Positions 37,799 to 49,956 of a DNA stretch of 64,000 bases are shown in pieces. The stretch is taken from NCBI GenBank assembly GCA_030844895.1, contig CM061233.1, positions 35,929,126-35,993,125 on the forward strand, given 5' to 3'. Position 1 is the stretch's first letter. Each line of letters begins with the position of its first letter. This DNA is from Ambrosia x helenae. Its lineage: Eukaryota > Streptophyta > Magnoliopsida > Asterales > Asteraceae. The translations under genes were made by a program, and so were the position numbers. The notes below the pieces were generated by a model. The model did not search any database and had not been told where the DNA came from. It saw nothing but the letters and a program-made list of their open reading frames with translations.

Positions 37799-37811
37799 GG
37801 CTCTGATACCA
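37799..37811 (-). other. Primer binding site of element B
   Basis: On the minus strand it reads TGGTATCAGAGCC, a perfect 13-base match to the plant initiator-methionine-tRNA primer site, three bases from the LTR. Confidence 0.95.
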
Positions 37812-37814
37812 CTT

Positions 37815-38350
37815 TGTATGCACGTAGGATCGTCAAATCTACAAAGATAGTAATCAAACAAGTTTGATTCAAGTGCGGAATCCCTGAATCAATCACAAAA
37901 TGAGAATAATATTAACAAAACACAGAAATCATCTTTAAAAGCTTCATTTCATTGATAAACACACTCAATTACACGTTATAATCATCTTTACAATGAAAAT
38001 ATGACGTGAATTAAGTTTACACAAAACCCTAGGGAGAGACTCAAACAGGAAGGAAACAAAAATGACCAAAACTTACATTCAAAATGAACCTGACCTATTT
38101 ATAGGCCTGCACATTCGCCCACTTTGATTGGTCGAATGTGCAAGTTCGCCCATTCATCATGGTCGAACCAAGCTATACATTAACATCTAATCTACCTTCG
38201 ACCTCTTATCTTTCCTTCGCACCTTTTGTTCTCCTTCGCACCTTTAGAAATCCTCATTCGCCCAAATATCTTTCCTTCGCCCATTTGACAAAACTCACTA
38301 ACATATGTTAATTGTAATCCAAAGCATTAGTCGCACAAAATGCATCTACA
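37815..38350 (-). repeat. 5' LTR of element B, with promoter
   Basis: 536 bp, flanked on the right by GATCA. On the minus strand the order is GGTCGAA/TTCGCCC motif pair (TTCGCCC at 38114-38120), then the TATA box (38096-38105), then transcribed leader. The 12-base palindrome of the other LTR is reduced here by one substitution. Confidence 0.95.
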
Positions 38351-41128
38351 GATCATGTTGTAAGCCAAGGGGAACCACATCATGAGACATAAGTCACTTA
38401 ACCATATGCTCATAAATCCTTCTCCCAGGGCTACTTCTCTTTTCACATCTCAACCCTCACCATCACATGTCCTTCCAACAATGAAACCATTGTTCGAAGC
38501 TATTGATAAAACTCGGAATATTCCCAGTTCCTCTCCATCACCTATCACTGAGAGTATACATCAACAAGTGACAGGGACTTAGAAAAATCAATTAGCTCGC
38601 CCACGAACAGAGGAGGTTACACCCCTTGAGTTCAATGTAACTTAAGGTGAGTTTTCAAGTGAAGCAGCCACTACTGATGTAGAGACTATTGTCTTACAAC
38701 AGGACAGTGGTTACATAGCTAAGACTTCCTTGAAGGCAACAACTGATGAGGCCACTATAGTGACCCCAAAATCAGTTGGAAGTCCCCAGAACCAAGACAA
38801 AGGGGCATATGGTTCTCATTCTATGGACTCACCTCCTAGGACTGAACCAGTTACAACTACCACTAGTAAGAATCTAGATGATCCTATTAACTTAGGTGAT
38901 GTGTTAAAATACCAAGAATTGACGGATAGAGTACATTCCATTGAAACATCTGTTGCTGACATCAAGACAGATCTCAAGACTATCATGGTCTCTTTGGCTG
39001 CTCTAACCAAAAGTCAACCATCAAAAGAAGATATTGCTAGTGAGTTATGGAAATCTGTTTCCCCCATCATCATAGCTCATAAAAGACTAGCAAACCAAGC
39101 TCATGAAACTTATATGGCTCAGATCAGGACCATGGTAGATGCTAGGTACACAAATACCAAAGCAGACATCAAAGCCATAAAAAACCATCTGCTAAAGACC
39201 ACTGGCTCTGTCCCTACCACAATTCTCAGAGATGAAGATGATGATGAATTCACTGCTGATGATGCCAAAAAGGGGGAGAGTGGCAGAGATAGATTGCCAA
39301 AGCTAGATCCCTTTGGTTGTCCACCCTCACAAAATGGTCAATCAAAAGCTGCCAACAAACCAGGGTCTACACCACCAGCACCACAAGAACAACCCAATTT
39401 TCAAACTACTGCTGATGCTAAAACTGTCAATGCTGGCAAGGCAAAAGAAGTTGACAACTATGCCAATGTCATTGCTGAAGAGGCTGCTGAAGCTAAGCAA
39501 AAGAGGCTTGACACATTGGAAGTTAAGGCAGAGGCTCTAGTGCAAAGAAAGATAGAGCAATAAAAGGAAGTTGAGGATGTTGGCTCCTCTAAAAGTAAGA
39601 AAATGTCTGCAAAACACACCAGGCAATCACCATCTAAAACTGCTACTACTAAAACATTTGCTTCTAGAACCACTGCTGCCACCAAAACCTCTGCTACCAC
39701 CACAACCACCAAAACAACTGAACCTACAACCACAACTACCAAACCAACCACTGAATCTACCACCACAACCACCAAAATAACACCTACAACCATACCAACC
39801 ACTTCACCACCTAAATCCCAAACATCTGCTGGTCCTGCATACATGTTCCAACAGATGTTAACACAACCATTGCTACCCAAACACCACCATCACCACTTAT
39901 CTTGTACAAAAGGAAGAGGAAATCAACCTTTGTGGTACAAGATGAGAATATACAAACCTCACCACCTCCCACTTCAACAACAAAATCTGCACCTATACCA
40001 GCCATTCCACTTACATCATTTTCACCACACACTACTCAATTCACTTCTCACACACCACCACCATCCATCACACCATTGGCTACTTAGTATCCTCTTGAGC
40101 TTGATCTACTTAAGTGGGAAATGCAATCCTTCTACAATACTAAGGATCCATCTGAAAGAACTTTCCAATCTCTCCCAAATTTCCTTGTTCCCAGAAACAT
40201 TAATCAATATTTGAAATTCAAAACTGAACAGGTTGATTTGATCATCAAGGAGAGATGCAAAGGAAAGGATGACAGGACTGCTCAGGGCATCCATTCAGCA
40301 GAGCTTAGCAAACTGAGAAGGATTGAAGATTTTGCAAAGAACCTAAGCAACTCCATGTCCACCATGCCTCTCAGCAGTCACTTGGAAAGGGTGGTAAGGG
40401 AATCTATTCTTGATCAGATCTTAGCAACCATGCCTTACAAAGCAAACAAGAAACAGTTTGCAGGCTGGACCACTCATGCACTTCAAGAAGAACTTTTAAG
40501 AATTGAAGAATTGGCCAAGAATCCTCCTGTGAAAGTCTCTGCCCCTGAGTTGAGGCTGGTTGAAACTTACAAGAAGCTGGAAGAAAATAGAAAGACTGGT
40601 CCCACACTACCCGGAAAACCAATTTACTATGATGCACCCATGGTTAAGAGACCTCAACAGGCCTTTACACTTGATAACTTACTTGACACTTCTGACCTAT
40701 CTGTTGCTGCCAAGAGATAGTTCAAAAGACAGAAGGAGATGTCTGAAGAAGACCAGAATAAGTTTGCTGATACATTTCTAAAAGAGGGTATCTATAACCA
40801 AGTTCACTATTTCTCTGATCCCATAACTGATGAACTCAGAAAACTCATTGGGAGACCTCCATCACCAAAATCATCTAGAATAAGCTTGCAGCTCAACAAA
40901 TCCTCTGGTTCAAAAATTCTAAAATGGAAGGTAAACAAAGACACCTCATTGAACAGATGGAGAGGCTCAGAAGTTGAGTATGGATGATGCACATGGCCTA
41001 TGTGTAGATGATCTCCAAACATTGCTTCATATAGAGCTTGAAAGAGATGTTGAATACCTCTCCTCATTGAACTTTGAATTACAGTTCAAAGGGCAAATTA
41101 GAGAAAGCCTGATGATGTATAAAGATTA
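38351..41128 (+). pseudogene. Third ORF of element A, 3' part, broken
   Basis: Continues 22065-23119 after insertion B. The open stretch 38730-39563 matches C (LGDVLKYQELTDRV, then RDRLPKLDPFGCPPSQ). A stop at 39561 is followed by the Lys/Thr-rich tract (about 39600-39800), a frame change near 39840, a stop at 40085, the conserved C-terminal part (RRIEDFAKNLSNSMSTMPLSS at about 40315-40380), a stop at 40718, and MSEEDQNKFADTF with a frame change near 40960. In this copy the reading frame would run past the C end point to 41128. Function unknown. Confidence 0.8.
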
Positions 41129-41160
41129 ACAATAAAGACTTAGTTTTGGCATCATCTGTT

Positions 41161-41172
41161 CTAGGAGGAGAT
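41161..41172 (+). other. Polypurine tract of element A
   Basis: CTAGGAGGAGAT directly before the 3' LTR; the intact family version in C is CTAGGGGGAGAT. Confidence 0.82.
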
Positions 41173-41866
41173 TGTTAGGTCTGCTGACCTGGAGAAGAAC
41201 AGATGATTGGAAAGCCAAAATATACTACATATTGATCCTTAATAAAACAACATTTACAAGTTACTTCACCCAAAAGAGTGTTGACTCTAACATCTATTGT
41301 ACCCTAACAACTGCCGGAACAACTGCTGCTTACAAAGGTCTGATAGAGAACAACTGCTGATCACAAAGGTCTGATGAAGAAACAACTGCTGATCAAAGTA
41401 CAAAAGACTAAAGGTCTTCTGGAGATAACAACACTTAGGATCCAACAGATGATTCAAGACCATCAGAGGTTTACCTATCAGCTGTTTACCTATCAGAGGT
41501 TTCCTATGTAACATGTTTGTTTCATCAGATGTTTTATGTTGTTATTCTGTTAGATGTCATTGTCTTAGGTGACGTCAGCCTAGGTCATCAGTAGTTTAGA
41601 TTGTCTATAAATAGAACAATTCATGTACTGTTCTATTCATCACTCAAAACATTTTCTTAGACAAACTTTCACGAATGATCAGGCTGAGGGGGAGTAATTG
41701 TAATCGTTTGTAATCATTCAGTTATATGAAAGCTTTCGATTCTAAAACAATTGTTCTCTTGTTTTGATTTATAGTTTATCATTCTGCTGCACTTTCCATT
41801 TATAGATTAACTTCTTTCATCCTTCATTACTTAAACAATCAAAACAATCAAACTCAGATCCTAACA
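41173..41866 (+). repeat. 3' LTR of element A
   Basis: 694 bp from TGTTAGG to CCTAACA. It contains a tandem pair of about 35-base repeats (around 41333-41400, AAAGGTCTGAT with GAACAACTGCTGATCA), TGACGTCA at 41570-41577 and TATAAATAG at 41606-41614. It is the reference for the truncated 5' LTR. Confidence 0.95.
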
Positions 41867-44387
41867 TTATATTTAGTAAACGTTCACAAAAAGGTCTCAA
41901 TGATGGAACAAAATATAAAACATACTGTTTAGTAATTATTTTGTCCAAGCGTAACTTGAAATACTAGGTAGTATAAAGTAAATGAAGTCAATAAATTATA
42001 AGTAAAAACCAAGACTACATACTCAAGGATCTATCTATCCAGTGTCGCTACCTGCTACAATCACCGCATTCGCCACCGTGACTACTCGTGAACCGGTCAC
42101 CTCTCTTCTGGCTCATATTCTTCTGATTACTTGAGGTCTGAAGTTCGATCTTCTCGTTCTTGTTGTGCCGCTATCCGATCTATATGTATATATGTGTTTG
42201 TGCGTGTTTATATACTGATGTTTCTTTTTTATTCTTCTTTTTTGTTGTACTAAGATATGATTGTAATGTGATCCTTATTTTATGTGGAGTAGGTTTATTC
42301 TATGTGTGGCATAAGTTTCTTTTGAAAGTGAGGCAAGGATTTCAATGGTATAGCTTCCTGTTATAACTGTAGTATATCATCCTCGTTTGTGATTTGTTCT
42401 TTTAGTCTGTCATGCAGGAAAGGGAAATGGAGTCGTCAGTTTAGTTTGTCGATGTTTTGAAGAAGTATGCATTGCGATGCTTCTTTGGTCAGGTTATTGT
42501 CTATCCATTTTTATCATTTCTTGCAGTTTATGTGGCATTCAATCGATGCTAATTGTTTAGAGGTGGCCATCATTCCTTCTCATAAGACTTTAGAAAGGTT
42601 AGAATTTGCTTGTACATTTGACGTTATATTGTTTAACAACGTAGTGATTTTGTTTGTGTTATTGTTTCGCTAATGTGCATTGAAGTACCGAGGCACCGTA
42701 TTGGAAAACTACTACAATTAATATAATGGTTATGCACTAAAATTCAAATACCATTCCATTTTCAAATATCAAAATTCTGATGAATACACATTAAATATCT
42801 GTATAATAACTTTGTAATTGCTTCAAATAACGTTTGGAAACGTCTACTTGACAAACAACTTCTACTTGTTACTGCATCAATGGTATAACATATTTGCATT
42901 ACACGCATTCTATTTATACATTGTTGATTTGTCATCAATTGTGATTAGCGTGGTCATATTATTATTATTTTTTTTTTTTTGCAACGTTAGCTCTATTCAT
43001 TGATGATATATAAGGATATTTTAGTTTTTTCGACATTTCACTATGCATACATGTATAAACTTTTGAAGTTAAATGACATGTTTATTATAAAAAAAGGTCA
43101 ATGTTAACCTATTAATAAAATGAACTCTTATGCAAGTCTTATCCAAATGAATTTCACACCCTTTTTTTCTTTTTTTGTCAATCATTACAGATTGCGGTTG
43201 AAGAGGCTCGTGACCTTATCGAATGTGAAAATTCTATTACTTTGTTTTATAGAATTTTGAGAACAATGTTTTATCATCATCACCGTTGTTATTCTTATAA
43301 TCTTTATATTGTTTTGAAATAGATTTAGCTGGTGTGTTTGTGTTTTAGGTTATCAATTTGACTACATAAATAAGATAAAGGAGTTAGAAACATGGATAAT
43401 CACTAATAATTTATAAAGGAGTTCGAATATTTATAAGGCTCTAATATAAGGTATAGACATAAATGAGATAAAGGAGTTAGAAACATGAATAGTCACTAAT
43501 AATTTATAAAGGAGTTGGAAACATGGATAGTTTCTGATATGTTAAGGTATGTTGGAAATCAAAAGGTAAACGAGAATAAGAAAGTGTGGGAAGCAGTATC
43601 TATGCTGCCATTTTGGAGAATCTGGATTGGCCATGGCGATAAGATTTTTAAACATATATCCACTCTTACTTGCAAGATGATGGAAAAAGAACAAAACAAA
43701 ATGGAGGACTATTTAATGCGATTGGTGTAGGAGGTTATGGTTGTAATATTATGTAACTATTGAATATGGATCATTGTACCTTTTCTTTGTCTCTTTTAGT
43801 TACACTATATAAGTTTACTTTTTCACTTTTATTTATTTTATTTACTAAATACTGCACTGAATTTGAAAAGTTTAGCACACAACACACAAAGAAAAAATGT
43901 GTCTCACAAACACAACCCTCGAAGTGTGTACATTTCAATGCAAAAAACAGTGCATTATTATTGCGCAATGCAAAAATAATGTGCTAAATTGATTAAAAAA
44001 CAATAAAAATCAAAATTCTTAACCCAAGTGCAATAGCAGATTAAGCGCCCCCACCCCTTTCTATTTTCATCTAGCACATGAGATTCCATTTTTTCAATCA
44101 GCTTATGCGGGTAATTTTTGTTTTAATTTAGTTTATTTAAATCTCGCGGCAAAGCACGGGTAAATTCACTAGTAATTATGAAGTTTTTTTTTATAAATGT
44201 TAGAATTAAGTGACCATAGATGTTATATGGGAGACTTTACCTACGTCCAAACAATTATAAACCGAAAATATATGTTATAAAATTTAACATTAATATCATA
44301 CGTTTTGACGCTCCGTATTTATAAATTATTAAAATTTTTGTTATATTTAGTAAACGTTCACAAAAAGGTCTCAAAGAGGAAACAAAA
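41867..44387 (+). other. AT-rich region with a Helitron-like 3' end; no supported gene
   Basis: No intact gene. Near 44140-44172 a short hairpin-like GC stretch is followed by CTAG and then T, the usual form of a Helitron 3' end. The sequence 41867-41900 is repeated at 44341-44374, so the region is flanked by imperfect direct repeats. Between 42400 and 43240 several short stretches have intron-like borders (pyrimidine run plus AG before, GT after), for example after TTACAG at about 43192. They could be captured gene pieces, but I do not recognise a protein. The 5' end of the Helitron is not located. Confidence 0.35.
43364..43525. repeat. Tandem duplication, about 94-base period
   Basis: GATAAAGGAGTTAGAAACATG followed by CACTAATAATTTATAAAGGAG occurs twice, near 43372 and 43466, with a third partial GGAGTTGGAAACATGG at about 43512. 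Confidence 0.75.
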
Positions 44388-45082
44388 TCTATATCTATAC
44401 GTATAATAAACCAAAGTCATTTTAATGACATGACACTCAAAGAGTATTCTCTTTTTTAGTGTGTCATGTGTCATCCCATGTGGCATTGAGATATTTTAGG
44501 AAAAAAATAATTTAAAAACGAAATTGGATTTTTCACCCTCATGTTTTCTCCCATAATTTTTAAACGTTAATATCTCTAATATACGAGATTTTTTTAAAAA
44601 AAATTACACCAAATTAACGAGCGTTTTATTATCTTTCCAACAAGTACCATAATGCTTTATAAATAACGGAGAAATTTTTTTGTGGGGTTTTATTCATACA
44701 GGAAAAAAAACACAAAGTGTTTACGGAAATCATTAATCATGTATAGACAAGTCACTAATTATGTTTAAATCAGTAAATATGAATTTTTTTTTCAACCAGA
44801 GCCGAATAGATTAATAGAGTTATACGTTGTTTTAAGTTAGGTATCAATATTATGTATCAATATTAGGTATCAATGTTAGAGTCTTTAGGATATGTGTTAA
44901 TATTAAAGTTACATTAAAGTTCTACATTCTTTTAGGTTAAGTGTTATCATTGGAGTTGTACATTGTTAATTTGTTTTAGGTTAGATATTAATATTAGAGT
45001 TATACATTAGTCTATTTAATATGTAAAATTGATGTATCATATTAAATTTCTCAACCCGGGACGCTCCCGGGGTATAATCTAG
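44388..45082 (+). mobile_element. Small non-autonomous Helitron-like element
   Basis: Starts TC after an A (44388) and ends in CTAG followed by T (45079-45082). Just inside the end is a strong hairpin, CCCGGGACGCTCCCGGG. No ORF. Inside is a degenerate repeat of the GGTATCAATATTA type (about 44840-45010). These ends fit the rolling-circle Helitron model: TC start, hairpin, CTRR end, A-T insertion site without target duplication. Confidence 0.65.
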
Positions 45083-45679
45083 TATATAATAAACCAAATC
45101 ATTTTTAATAACATGTCATAATATTATGCAATCTCTCTTTTGAGAGATGCCACATAGGATGTGAAGTGGCAACTCTAGACCAATTAAAAAAAAGAACAAA
45201 TATGGTTTAAATATGATTTAACATAATCTTTTAAATACCTAATCTACTAAATGTAAATATTAAAACTTTATTATTTTCTCTCTCATGTTTCCTCTCATAA
45301 CATTTAAACATTAATATCTTTTATATACGAGATTTTTTAAAGAAAAAAATTACACCAAATTAACGAGCGTTTTATTATCTTTCCAACGACTACCATAGTG
45401 TTATATAAAAATGGAGAAAAAAAAACAACTATTTTTTGTAACCCGAGAGGTATTATGTCAGGTTTTGTATTTAATTAAAAAAAAATTGTGGGTTTGGGTC
45501 GGGGCTGGGATTAGGTGATACCCGACCCAATTACCCTTTTTTATATTAGAATATGATAATTTATGGCAGAGATTTGTTTAAAATAATAATAATATTCGTT
45601 AATCATATATTGGCAAGTCATTAATTATGTTGTCATATTAGATATTTTATTATGTTATATTAGATATTTCAACCCGGGA
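45078..45679 (+). mobile_element. Second Helitron-like copy, head to tail, 3' end cut
   Basis: Begins TCTAGTATATAATAAACC, overlapping the CTAG end of the previous copy. It shares the block ACGAGATTTTTT and the stretch around ACCAAATTAACGAGCG with it (about 45325-45385 and 44583-44640). It ends inside the hairpin (CCCGGGACGCTC, then unrelated sequence), so its 3' end was probably separated by insertion of element E. Confidence 0.5.
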
Positions 45680-46300
45680 CGCTCTCCAACAGATAATTGC
45701 TATGTTTTCTACCATATTCTGAAATAGCTCAAATCTTATTGTATGCAGTTAAAGACCTTTGACTGAATGTATTGGTGCGAAACAATCCCTGTCCCCTTGA
45801 AGTGCTTGGGATCTGAAGGGATAGGGAGCCTAATCGAAGGGGAGGAGGCGTCCCTATCCCCATAAACAGGATTCCTCGCGCAAGACTCCGGCGCCAGGAC
45901 CCATCTGCGCGCTGCCAACATAACATGCAATGCAGCGCGCAAGCTTACCAGCCGATAAACAACGGACAACACCTGATAAGCGCGTGCGACCACGCCCGGT
46001 ATCTTCCCTTGTCACTTTTGGTATGAGGTACAGAAGATAACAAAAGGAAGATTCACAAGGATCTCTGACAGAGTACGCACCAATGAGAAGGCGACAGGTG
46101 GCAGGGGTAGTCCAACCACCATTGACAAAGATGGTGACGTGACTGTCCCCATGCTTCCACTATCATCAACAGTGACAGCAGACATCCCCTGCCGACGTCA
46201 GAGGCATGGTCAACGACTGTAGCAAGGACAGGGGCGCCGTCCGCCAATCAAAGCTCACCACGTGTCTGCCTCGAGCACCAACCATGCTGAAGAGTGACGT

Positions 46301-48915
46301 TGTAACATTTCGCATTTAATACTATGTACGTTACGACATTTCTTAATAAAACGTCGAAATTTTTATCATTTTCGTACCCTTTAAAAAATGTTTCGTAACA
46401 CTTTTGGACCCCTAGTACCATACTATAAGCTTATATTATCTAAATATTGGTTTAATAATTGTAAAAAAATAAATGCCTGGGCCTGGGTTCGAACCCGTGC
46501 CCCAGGCCGGTTCAATCACACACACACATAACTTAACCAACTGGTCTACAGCTTTAACTTGTTCTAACCCTGATTTATAAGATATTAATAACGTGTTTAA
46601 TAGTGCAGTTGACTTATGAGAAGTCAACTGCGAGGGTTATCTCTCAAATTCGAAGTTCATACCGCTTTTTTAATCCATGATATGGTAAACTTTGTAATTG
46701 ATTGACTAATACGCGTTTTATACACGCTAATCACCATCAATTCTTACCTAAATCAAGCCAATTCACGCGTTTATGCTTTTAACTCAAGTCAAACCTTCCA
46801 AATCAATCTTATGCTCGTTACACTATAAATTGAGGCCTGCACTAGAGCCTAAATGTACCGCATACACTTTCCCTACCCTCAAAACTCTCTGATTATCTCT
46901 CTAATTCGTGAAGAATCAAGTCAGTTGACTTTTTCGTTGACTGTTTCTAATCGCACAATAACGTATTGTAAGTCTCAATTTTTTTTGTTGGTTTTGTTTA
47001 TCGGCATTATAACAACAATAACCCTATGAAAAATCGGGTTATTAATCGTTAATTCTGATTATTGTAAAACCAAGGGCTCGACACTTTTGATTTGGGGATA
47101 ATTGATCTGCAGACATTAATATTTATATTACACTGAACCACATTCATCACCAACTGATCAACAGATCAGTTGGTGTGGCCCCTTTCACTAAAACGCGAAC
47201 CGGCCTTAAGGCCAGGGTTCGAGTCCCGTAGTTTGAATCTTTTTGCTTATGTATATTAAAAACAAATCAGTTAGACTATATAATTAATTTCTAACCAAGA
47301 ATATTCATTCTTAGGGTCCAGACCAACTGGTCTGGGCTTGTGATTTAAAACCCTGACCCGGGTTTGACGCGGGTTCGAGCCATAGCACACACAAACCTTT
47401 TTTTTTAAAACCTTTATTACTTATATATTCTTTATTATTTTAAAAATGGTTTTAAAATACTAAAATTTCTTTATAAATTCTACAAAAATTATTTTATGAT
47501 GTTCTAATAGAAAAGTTCATCATACAATTTTTAGCTTTCCAAAAATTATTTATTTATTATATATAATAAATATTCCAAGTTAATTCTATTATAAATATAA
47601 AATTCTATAAAAATATCAAAACGATTTTATAAATTTCTACAAAAATTATTCTGAGTTTATAAAACAATAAACATTCCAGAAATGATTTTTATTTTCGAAA
47701 AATCATGTATTTAATATTTTTAATCGATTTTTGTTATTTTAATCATAAATAAATCATAATAAATTCATTTTTCAATATTTTTGCACCAAAATTTTATATA
47801 AATTATTTCTGTCCATTAAGAACAGAAATACAAATTTTAATTTAAAATTTCTTTAATTTTAATATTTTTAGATATTAAAGTTTTATTTTGGCAAAATAGA
47901 AATAAATAGACTAAATATTCAAAATTTAAGAAAATAATTTTATAAAAATTATTTTTATATTTAAAACCTTATAATGTGACCATCTTTAATCTAAAGTCTA
48001 CAAAAAGACTTTTGTTTATTTATTTATCGAATTTCTTTTATTTATTAAACAATTTAATTAATAATCAAACGAATACTTATCCCCAAATTCGAAACCCTAG
48101 AAAATATTTGTAGACTAGAAAGACTTAGACTTATTTATTACCTTAAATATAGGGTAATACTTGGCATCGTTGGGATACATTTATTCTATTTTCACGAGAC
48201 CTAACATTTTGCTAAGGTGAGTTTACATAGCCCCTTTTTCTGTTTTACATTTTGGGGTGAAACATGTTTAAACATTTTATATACTATCATTTACTCATTC
48301 TTACATTGTTGAAACTTGTGATTCAATTATAAACATTTTATACACTATCATTTACTCATTCTATCATTTGACTGTAACAAAAAGACACAGTACAATCATT
48401 GACATTGATCAAGCCGCCTGTTTAGATTATAGCGCTATAGGTCTGACAAACCCATCCCCCCCCCCCCCCCCGCATAAATTCAGGATGATCGATAACAGTT
48501 ACACTTTTACTAACTTGCGAGTTAGGTCTCAGTCGACACAAGGTTTGATTGTACAAAAGACGCATTGTTACATGTCGGACTCACATTCTACCATTACTCA
48601 TTATTATACTTCAACTATGATTGCAATACAACATATTGCTTTCAACTATATGCAAAACCTATGTATTCTCACCAACTTTTGTTGACCCAAAATATTTTCA
48701 AACTTAACATGTTTCAGGTTATACTTGCTTGAAGATTTGAGTTAATGCTTGAAGATGTGTAGCTAGTATTTTTCATCTTGTGATGTACAAATTCTTAGAA
48801 CAATTGTATGTAATTTATTTAAATTATTTAATGAAATACATTATTCACCATGAGCTACTGAACAATCATCAATACGTGACATCCCGATGTTTCCGCCATC
48901 GGTTGGGGTGTTACA
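46301..48915 (+). mobile_element. Solo LTR (element G), 2.6 kb, inside E's LTR
   Basis: Starts TGTAACA and ends TGTTACA, an inverted pair, and is flanked by the five-base target duplication GACGT (46296-46300 and 48916-48920). A TATA-like ACTATAAATTG lies near 46823. No ORF for Gag or Pol is present, so this is most simply one LTR left after recombination. It shares short ordered blocks with element D. It is very AT-rich (47400-48100) and has a run of 16 C at 48456-48471. Confidence 0.85.
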
Positions 48916-49225
48916 GACGTCATCTACAATAACCTGGTTTTCCCGCCATTTTTATAGGAAGCTTGGACCTGGGCTTTGACCGGGTCCAAGTAAGGATAAC
49001 TTCTCATGGGCTTCCCTACGAAGCCCATGAGTTCTCCTATAAATAAAGAAGGACATCTCCTTGCAAAGGGATCCGAAAATAGTCATTGTAACCTAGCAAT
49101 ACTCTCTTGTAACTCTCTACTTGTGCATTAATAATATTCCGGCTAACTACAGTGGACGTAGGTCACTCTTCGACCGAACCACTTACATCCCGTGTCATTA
49201 TTCACATACTCTCACACACATTCAC

Positions 49226-49837
49226 CCATCTGCGCGCTGCCAACATAACATGCAATGCAGCGCGCAAGCTTACCAGCCGATAAACAACGGACAACACCTG
49301 ATAAGCGCGTGCGACCACGCGCGGTATCTTCCCTTGTCACTTTTGGTATGAGGTACAGAAGATAACAAAAGGAATATTAACAAGGATCTCTGACAGAGTA
49401 CGCACCAATGAGAAGGCGACAGGTGGCAGGGGTAGTCCAACCACCATTGACAAAGATGGTGACGTGACTGTCCCCATGCTTCCACTATCATCAACAGTGA
49501 CAGCAGACATCCCCTGCCAACGTCAGAGGCATGGTCAACGACTGTAGCAAGGACAGGGGCGCCGTCTGCCAATCAAAGCTCACCACGTGTCTACCACGAG
49601 CACCAACCATGCTGAAGAGTGACGTCATCTACATTAACCTGGTTTTCCCACCATTTTTATAGGAAGCTTGGACCTGGGCTTTGACCGAAAATAGTCATTT
49701 TAACCTAGCAATACTCTCTAGTAACTCTCTACTTGTGCATTAATAATATTCCGGCTAGTTACAGTGGACGTAGGTCACTCTTCGACCGAACCACTTACAT
49801 CCCGTGTCATTATTCACATACTCTCACACACATTCAC
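49226..49837. repeat. Second unit of the tandem duplication in E's LTR
   Basis: Begins CCATCTGCGCGCTGCC and ends in CACACATTCAC; both ends match the ends of the first unit (45901 and 49225). Confidence 0.88.
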
Positions 49838-49956
49838 ACTTCTTATTCCCACCCGGGTTTAACCAAGAGGTTTGGGTAAAGGATTACTCTTGGCGAACGT
49901 TAGTATTAACCACACGGAGATTAGTAATAACCACCGTGATACTTATTGTTTCTTCA

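Larger units (their letters stand above)
23120..38350 (-). mobile_element. Element B: Sirevirus-like Ty1/copia element of a second family
   Basis: A 15.2-kb minus-strand element with LTRs of 535 and 536 bp, a perfect GATCA duplication, primer site, polypurine tract, gag, pol, a 2.3-kb spacer and a long third ORF. It is closely related to element F (53479-64000) and distinct from A and C. LTR divergence is about 19 of 536 by hand count. It inserted into A's third ORF. Confidence 0.95.
2084..41866 (+). mobile_element. Element A: nested Sirevirus-like Ty1/copia retrotransposon, decayed
   Basis: Plus-strand element made of 2084-6823, 19354-23119 and 38351-41866, interrupted by element C (6824-19353) and element B (23120-38350). 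Without the insertions it is about 11.3 kb, near the 12.5 kb of its full-length relative C. Its order is truncated LTR, primer site, gag, protease, integrase, reverse transcriptase, RNase H, spacer, third ORF, polypurine tract, LTR. A long ORF after pol and a methionine-tRNA primer site are hallmarks of the Sirevirus (SIRE/Maximus) lineage. All coding parts carry stops or frameshifts. The right target duplication should be TTATA (41867-41871); the left one is outside the window. Confidence 0.9.
45680..49956 (+). repeat. 5' LTR region of Ty3/gypsy element E, duplicated and interrupted
   Basis: This LTR ends just before a TTGGCGCC primer site. Its left border is uncertain (45680 to about 45765; no clean TG start chosen). 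It contains a tandem duplication: unit one is 45901-46300 plus 48916-49225, split by solo LTR G; unit two is 49226-49837. Unit two lacks about 110 bases present in unit one (around 48978-49072). Small minus-strand ORFs starting MADGAPVL occur in both units but are only repeated LTR sequence. Confidence 0.7.

Noticed and set aside
43515..43730. 71-codon ORF with Trp/Met-rich sequence near the Helitron-like region
   Set aside because: Contains no domain I recognise and begins in a tandem repeat; could be a captured exon but I cannot support a gene.
48456..48471. Run of 16 C
   Set aside because: A simple homopolymer inside a solo LTR; it may partly be an assembly artefact and has no evident role.
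46053..49572. Pair of similar minus-strand ORFs starting MADGAPVL
   Set aside because: They are the two copies of the tandem duplication in E's LTR, non-coding sequence that happens to be open; one has extra length only by chance.
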